The position numbers and the translations under genes are program-made. From NCBI GenBank assembly GCA_964560355.1, contig CAZLLI010000002.1, forward strand, positions 5,633 through 69,632: a stretch of DNA of 64,000 bases, read 5' to 3'. This DNA comes from JAKEHA01 sp964560355. GTDB taxonomy: Bacteria; Krumholzibacteriota; Krumholzibacteriia; WVZY01; JAKEHA01. Below are positions 60,544 through 64,000 of this stretch, one piece after another. Under the pieces are notes generated by a model. That model was given only the letters and a program-made list of their open reading frames with translations, made no database searches and was not told the DNA's origin. Position 1 is the stretch's first letter; every line of letters begins with the position of its first letter.

Positions 60544-60573
60544 TTGTACCCGCGCGGGGGCTCCCGCTATCAT
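60544..60573 (+). promoter_or_regulatory. Promoter of the gene at 60611
   Basis: TTGTAC (60544-60549), an 18-bp spacer, and TATCAT (60568-60573), about 30 bp before the GGAGGT ribosome binding site. The rest of the 300-bp divergent gap 60311-60610 shows no gene. Confidence 0.55.
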
Positions 60574-60610
60574 CGCGCCAGCCCTCGTTCCCTCAACCCG
60601 GAGGTCCTCG

Positions 60611-61357
60611 GTGTCTACAAAACAGTTTTCGGCGCCCGGCCGGCGGGCCCGGGCGGCGCTCGCGGCCGCCGTCGCGCTCGCGTGCCTCTTGCCCGCGGTA
60701 GCGCCGGGCGAAGTCGTGCGCCTCAAGGACGGCTCGACGCTCAAGGGCCGCCTTGTGAAGGTGGAGGGCGACACCCTGGTGGTGCGCTTGAGCGTCGGCG
60801 CCGCGGTCAAGGTGCACCGCAGCCAGGTGGAGTCGATCGTGTTTTCGGATTCGGCGGTCGCGATGGGCGCGCCCCTGGTGGCGACGGCGGTGCCCGCGAC
60901 GGCGACCCCGGCGGGGACCGGCACCATCGAGGTCCGCTTCGAGGACCGCAAGGTGTCGAGCAAGATCACGATCGACAAGAAGAAGAACTGGGACGAGAAG
61001 ATCCGGTCCAACGAGATCGTGATGGAGTTCGTGGTCGACGGAATGGTGGCGTACTCGAAGGTCGACACCACCATGGACAAGACCATCTACCTGGGGCAGG
61101 AGAAGCAAATCAAGAACGACACCCAGCTGGCCGACTTCGACGTGAAGGTGAAGAGCGGCAAACACCGCTGCAAGCTGGTGGTGCGCAACCGCGACCCGGA
61201 CACCTTCCGCGACAGCTTCGACCCCGAGCCGCTCTCGCTGATCCTCGACTTCGACGAGTTCACGCTGGACCCGAACGGCACCATGCGCCTCGACGTGCGC
61301 ATGGACAAGGGGCTCCTACGCCTGTCGAGCCCGAAGCTCTATCAGCCCAAGAAATGA
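60611..61357 (+). CDS. Exported hypothetical protein
   Basis: The 248-residue protein begins at GTG with a signal peptide (about residues 10-32, ALAAAVALACLLPAVAPGE). A short segment follows, EVVRLKDGSTLKGRLVKVEGDTLVVRLSVGAAVKVHRSQVESIVF, a small SH3/LSm-like beta-barrel pattern seen in many exported proteins of these phyla. After a linker comes a beta-rich domain (TIEVRFEDRKVSSKITIDKKKNWDEKIRSNEIVMEFVVDG) of unknown type. The frame extends upstream to 60437, but GTG 60611 has GGAGGT at 60600-60605. Convergent with the TPR lipoprotein gene. Confidence 0.7.
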   Translation: MSTKQFSAPGRRARAALAAAVALACLLPAVAPGEVVRLKDGSTLKGRLVKVEGDTLVVRLSVGAAVKVHRSQVESIVFSDSAVAMGAPLVATAVPATATPAGTGTIEVRFEDRKVSSKITIDKKKNWDEKIRSNEIVMEFVVDGMVAYSKVDTTMDKTIYLGQEKQIKNDTQLADFDVKVKSGKHRCKLVVRNRDPDTFRDSFDPEPLSLILDFDEFTLDPNGTMRLDVRMDKGLLRLSSPKLYQPKK

Positions 61358-61363
61358 CGCGCG

Positions 61364-62503
61364 CTAGCGCGTCTCGTCGAGGCCGGTGCGGATGTTGGTT
61401 TTGAGCGCCGCGTCGTCGCCGACGTTGTCCATCGCCATCTCGAAGTAGGCGCGCGCACGCGACTTCTCGTTGCGCTCGAGGTAGACCATTCCGAGTCGGT
61501 AGAGGACGGCGGCGTCCTTGGGTGCGTGCAAGAGTGCGGCCTGGAGCGCCTCTTCGGCTCCATCGAGGTCGCCGGTCGCTTCCAGCACCGTTCCCAACCC
61601 CAAATAAGCGGCGGCGTTGTTTTCGTCGAGCTGGATCGCGCGGCGGTAGAACGCGACCGACTCCGCGCGGCGCTCGCGCGCGAAGTACGCGTCGCCGAGC
61701 GAGGTGAGCACGCGCGGGTCGTCGGGCGCGCGCGCGTTCGCTTTCTCCAAGACGCGCTCGGCGGTCGAAAAATTGCCCGAACGCATCTGGCACCCGCCGA
61801 TGCCGAGCATGGCTTCCACGTTGGTGGTGTCGGCTTGATACACCTTCTGGAACTCGGTGAGCGCCTCCGCGTCCATCTCGCGCACTTCGTACGCGCGCGC
61901 GAGCCCGAGACGGCCGTAGGCCGAGTGCGGCGAGATCTGCAGCCCGCGCAGGAAGTAGTGCGTCGCTTCGGTGGGCCGATTGGTGTCGAGGTACAGCCAG
62001 CCCATGTGGAACAGCGCCGGTGCGTGGCTCGGGTCGACCGAGAGCGCCTTGATGAATTGCGCCTGCGCCTGCTCCTTCGAACCCGTTTCCGCGAGCAGCT
62101 GGCCGTAGCCCGAGAGCGCGGCCGTCTTTTCCGGGTCGTGGCGCAGCACCCACTCGTATTCGGTTCGCGAGGCTTGCGTGCGCCCAAGCGCGCGATACGC
62201 CTCCGCGAGATTGAGATGGACGTCGGCGTCGTCGGGGGCGTACTGCGCGGCAATCTGGAACTCGGACAGCGCGCGCTCCGCGTCGCCGCGGTCGAGCAGT
62301 GCGACGCCGAGGTTCAGGTGCGCGTCGGGGTCGTCGCTGCGCTGGCGGATCGACTGCTCGAACTCGCGCACCGCGGTCTCGGTGTCGCCGCGCTCGAGCG
62401 CTTCGACGCCGAGGTTGTAGTGATTGAGGGCGGCGTCCTGGCACGACGAGAGCGCCGCGAGGAAGATCGCACTGGCGACGAGCGGAAAGACGCGAGCACG
62501 CAT
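61364..62503 (-). CDS. TPR-repeat lipoprotein
   Basis: The 379-residue lipoprotein has a lipobox LSSC (Cys21). The mature part is a nearly continuous array of about ten 34-residue tetratricopeptide repeats (for example HYNLGVEALERGDTETAVREFEQSI, AHLNLGVALLDRGDAERALSEFQIA, VHLNLAEAYRALGRTQASR). It is a protein-protein scaffold, probably periplasmic or at the outer membrane. A TATGAT element 8 bp before ATG 62503 suggests a near-leaderless mRNA. Confidence 0.87.
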   Translation of the reverse strand: MRARVFPLVASAIFLAALSSCQDAALNHYNLGVEALERGDTETAVREFEQSIRQRSDDPDAHLNLGVALLDRGDAERALSEFQIAAQYAPDDADVHLNLAEAYRALGRTQASRTEYEWVLRHDPEKTAALSGYGQLLAETGSKEQAQAQFIKALSVDPSHAPALFHMGWLYLDTNRPTEATHYFLRGLQISPHSAYGRLGLARAYEVREMDAEALTEFQKVYQADTTNVEAMLGIGGCQMRSGNFSTAERVLEKANARAPDDPRVLTSLGDAYFARERRAESVAFYRRAIQLDENNAAAYLGLGTVLEATGDLDGAEEALQAALLHAPKDAAVLYRLGMVYLERNEKSRARAYFEMAMDNVGDDAALKTNIRTGLDETR

Positions 62504-62511
62504 GGGCGGCG

Positions 62512-62517
62512 ATCATA
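62512..62517 (-). promoter_or_regulatory. -10 element for the TPR lipoprotein gene
   Basis: Minus-strand TATGAT ends 8 bp before ATG 62503. Confidence 0.35.
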
Positions 62518-62556
62518 GCCAACCGCCGGCGCGGGTGTCAAAACGTTACCGAGGGG

Positions 62557-62991
62557 CTAGCGCGCGTAGGGGAAGTCGGGGAGGGGGCCGCTCGCGGTGC
62601 GCAGCTTGATGCGGCGCGTGGCGCCGTGGACGATGAACACCTTCTCGTTGTTGCTTTCGGGGTCGCCCGGAAACACGAAGAAGCCCAGGCCGCGCGACGT
62701 GTAGCTCAACGTGTAGCCGAACAACACCTCGCCGTCGAGAAACTCGACCATCACTTTCTTGCCCTGAATCTGCGACGAGAAGAAGCCCTTCTTCTCGTGG
62801 TAGCCCGCGTCGCCGTCGAAATCGCGCACGAAGAACAGCGCCTTCAAGTCACCGATCTCGATCTCGCGCGTGATCTGGCCGTCGTCGACGTGGAAGCTGG
62901 TCTTGGTGGGCGCGAAGTCGAACGTCGTCCCGCGCACCATGGTGCCGTCGAGATAACGGGCGATCACGCGGTTGTCAGGTTTGCGCGGCAT
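62557..62991 (-). CDS. Conserved hypothetical protein with two repeated beta domains
   Basis: The 144-residue soluble protein consists of two related segments, VIARYLDGTMVRGTTFDFAPT (about 9-29) and VMVEFLDGEVLFGYTLSYT (about 79-97). Both fit a small beta-barrel of the LDG-x-V/M-x-G type seen in uncharacterised cytoplasmic proteins of this kind of genome. Function unknown. The ATG (62991) starts MPRKPDNRVIARYLDG. Confidence 0.7.
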   Translation of the reverse strand: MPRKPDNRVIARYLDGTMVRGTTFDFAPTKTSFHVDDGQITREIEIGDLKALFFVRDFDGDAGYHEKKGFFSSQIQGKKVMVEFLDGEVLFGYTLSYTSRGLGFFVFPGDPESNNEKVFIVHGATRRIKLRTASGPLPDFPYAR

Positions 62992-63302
62992 GCACTACGC
63001 CGAGTGCAAGGCGCATACCGACCCCGGCAGATAATTCCCGCGCGCGCGGCCCTTCCTGCCCGCGGCGCGCGCTTCCTCGTCGCGGCGCGCCGTGCCGGCC
63101 GCGCCGGCCCCCGCCCGCCCCGGCCCGGCGGCGCCTGCGAAACTTGGCGCACGCGCATGCGCGAGAATCGGCAGCGCGGCCGCGGTTGCATCCGGCGCGG
63201 ATTCCCCAGCGCGGGCGCGATCGGGGTACGGCGTTTGCAACACCGCCCCGACCGCGTCGCGCGTGGACCGGGACCGGCCACCGGCGGGTCGAGCCGACGC
63301 AA
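62992..63302. other. Intergenic region, no gene seen
   Basis: This 311-bp stretch of very high G+C lies between divergent genes. Long frames cross it in several phases, but none has a family pattern or ribosome binding site. I cannot identify a promoter with confidence. Confidence 0.5.
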
Positions 63303-63914
63303 ATGGAAATTGATCGCGCGAGGCACGATTTGCTAAATTCCACCGAGAGCAACGTCGCCCTGGCAACACAAGGAGAAGGTTCCTTCGAACACGTCCTCTT
63401 ACTGAACGCTTCCTTCGAGCCGCTCAACGTGATCGGGTGGCGACGGGCCGTGAAGCTCGTCGTGCTCGAGAAGGCCGAGATCGTCGAGGCATCGTCGCAC
63501 GAGGTGCATTCGGTGTCGACGCGCATGCACGTGCCGTCGGTCGTGCGGCTGACGTCGTTCGTTCGCTTCCGCCGCCGGGAAGCGAAATTCTCCCGCCGCA
63601 ACATCTACACCCGCGACGATTTTCGCTGCCAGTACTGCGGCGATCGTCCTCCCGCGCAAGAATTGACCTGCGACCACGTGATCCCGCGCTCGCGCGGGGG
63701 ACGCACCGAGTGGTCGAACATCGTCACGTGCTGCGTGCCGTGCAACCGCCACAAGGGCGGACGCACGCCGGCGGAAGCGGGCCTGCGCCTGATCCGCATG
63801 CCGGCGCAGCCGACCTGGCTGTGGGGTGTCCAGAACCGCTTCGCGAGCCGACGCCCGCCCAAGGCGTGGCACGTCTACCTCTACCTCGATCGCGATCTCG
63901 AAACGGTGTCGTAG
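63303..63914 (+). CDS. HNH endonuclease family protein
   Basis: This 203-residue protein has the conserved start region HVLLLNASFEPLNVIGWRRAVKLVVLEKAE (residues about 29-58). The HNH zinc/nuclease domain has FRCQYCGD (first Cys pair), the catalytic TCDHVIPRSRGGRTEWSNIVTCC, and the second pair in CVPCNRHKGG (about 118-160). Members of this HNH group occur widely as single chromosomal genes; their role is not established. Start uncertain: ATG 63303 adds about 25 residues before the conserved region. An extended -10-like TGCTAAATT at 63331-63339 lies inside that stretch. Confidence 0.85.
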   Translation: MEIDRARHDLLNSTESNVALATQGEGSFEHVLLLNASFEPLNVIGWRRAVKLVVLEKAEIVEASSHEVHSVSTRMHVPSVVRLTSFVRFRRREAKFSRRNIYTRDDFRCQYCGDRPPAQELTCDHVIPRSRGGRTEWSNIVTCCVPCNRHKGGRTPAEAGLRLIRMPAQPTWLWGVQNRFASRRPPKAWHVYLYLDRDLETVS

Positions 63915-64000
63915 CGCAGCACGAGCGCCTACGCGAGCGCCGAGAGTTCCCGACGCGAACTTCCGCAGCGCGATACCAAATGTCTCGCGCGAGGACCTGA

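Noticed and set aside
62626..63336. Plus-strand frame across the gap before the HNH gene
   Set aside because: No domain and no ribosome binding site; it overlaps the clear minus-strand gene at 62557.

Overview
The window is GC-rich (about two thirds G+C), densely coded and Gram-negative in character. It has many lipoproteins with clear lipoboxes, a TonB-like energy transducer, a GWxTD-domain lipoprotein, and two exported proteins that end in a FlgD-like immunoglobulin fold of the type used as a C-terminal anchor or sorting tail. The last two traits are typical of the FCB side of the bacterial tree (Candidatus Eisenbacteria, Gemmatimonadota and relatives). An Eisenbacteria-like genome is my best guess, but this is inference because there is no rRNA in the window. 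Central metabolism looks aerobic and heterotrophic: 2-oxoglutarate dehydrogenase E1, malate dehydrogenase, an aconitase-family enzyme, ETF-ubiquinone oxidoreductase, a lone NuoI and a GlcD-type oxidase. I see no tRNA, rRNA, CRISPR array, phage or insertion sequence.

Layout. 1-9.8 kb: membrane proteins, DUF3052, a GNAT, a Dcp-type M3 peptidase, a very large propeller-amidohydrolase and a lipoprotein. 9.8-17.7 kb: a methyltransferase, then a tightly packed plus-strand run (TauE-like permease, AAC(6')-like acetyltransferase, DUF4126, small ferredoxin, glyoxalase-type dioxygenase, PPK2 kinase, oligopeptidase B, HisN-like phosphatase). 17.7-19.1 kb: a divergent regulator/exported-protein pair around a strong palindromic operator. 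19.1-31.6 kb: propeller-dihaem protein with a FlgD tail, SMR transporter, TypA, MscS-type channel, an FkbM-methyltransferase/MtgA fusion, and a heparinase-fold protein with a FlgD tail. 31.6-37.2 kb: a minus-strand ATP-grasp/NFU/radical SAM cluster, divergent from an aconitase with the swivel domain first. 37.2-46.8 kb: FMN reductase, aldo/keto reductase, candidate small RNA, OGDH E1, diguanylate cyclase, SH3 lipoprotein, BioY, HAD nucleotidase and DUF2203. 46.8-64 kb: electron-transfer genes, tandem NHL lipoproteins, blue copper protein, Mdh, TonB, CDP-alcohol phosphotransferase, GWxTD and TPR lipoproteins, and an HNH endonuclease.

The main discovery is at 33561-35057. The radical SAM frame reaches an in-frame TGA directly after Cys470, and the codons after it read Ala-Glu-Pro, giving Cys-Sec-Ala-Glu-Pro. 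Twelve bases downstream is a perfect 7-bp hairpin with a 5-nt loop (AGUUG), matching a bacterial SECIS in position and shape. The gene therefore very probably encodes a selenoprotein of the CUAEP/CCAEP-tail radical SAM type. Any standard-code annotation cuts it short. It is followed by an NFU iron-sulfur carrier and an ATP-grasp ligase, which suggests a small peptide- or amino-acid-modifying pathway.

A second theme is start-site architecture. Many genes have a -10 hexamer only 6-9 bp before the start codon and no Shine-Dalgarno sequence, which predicts leaderless mRNAs for a good share of genes in this organism.
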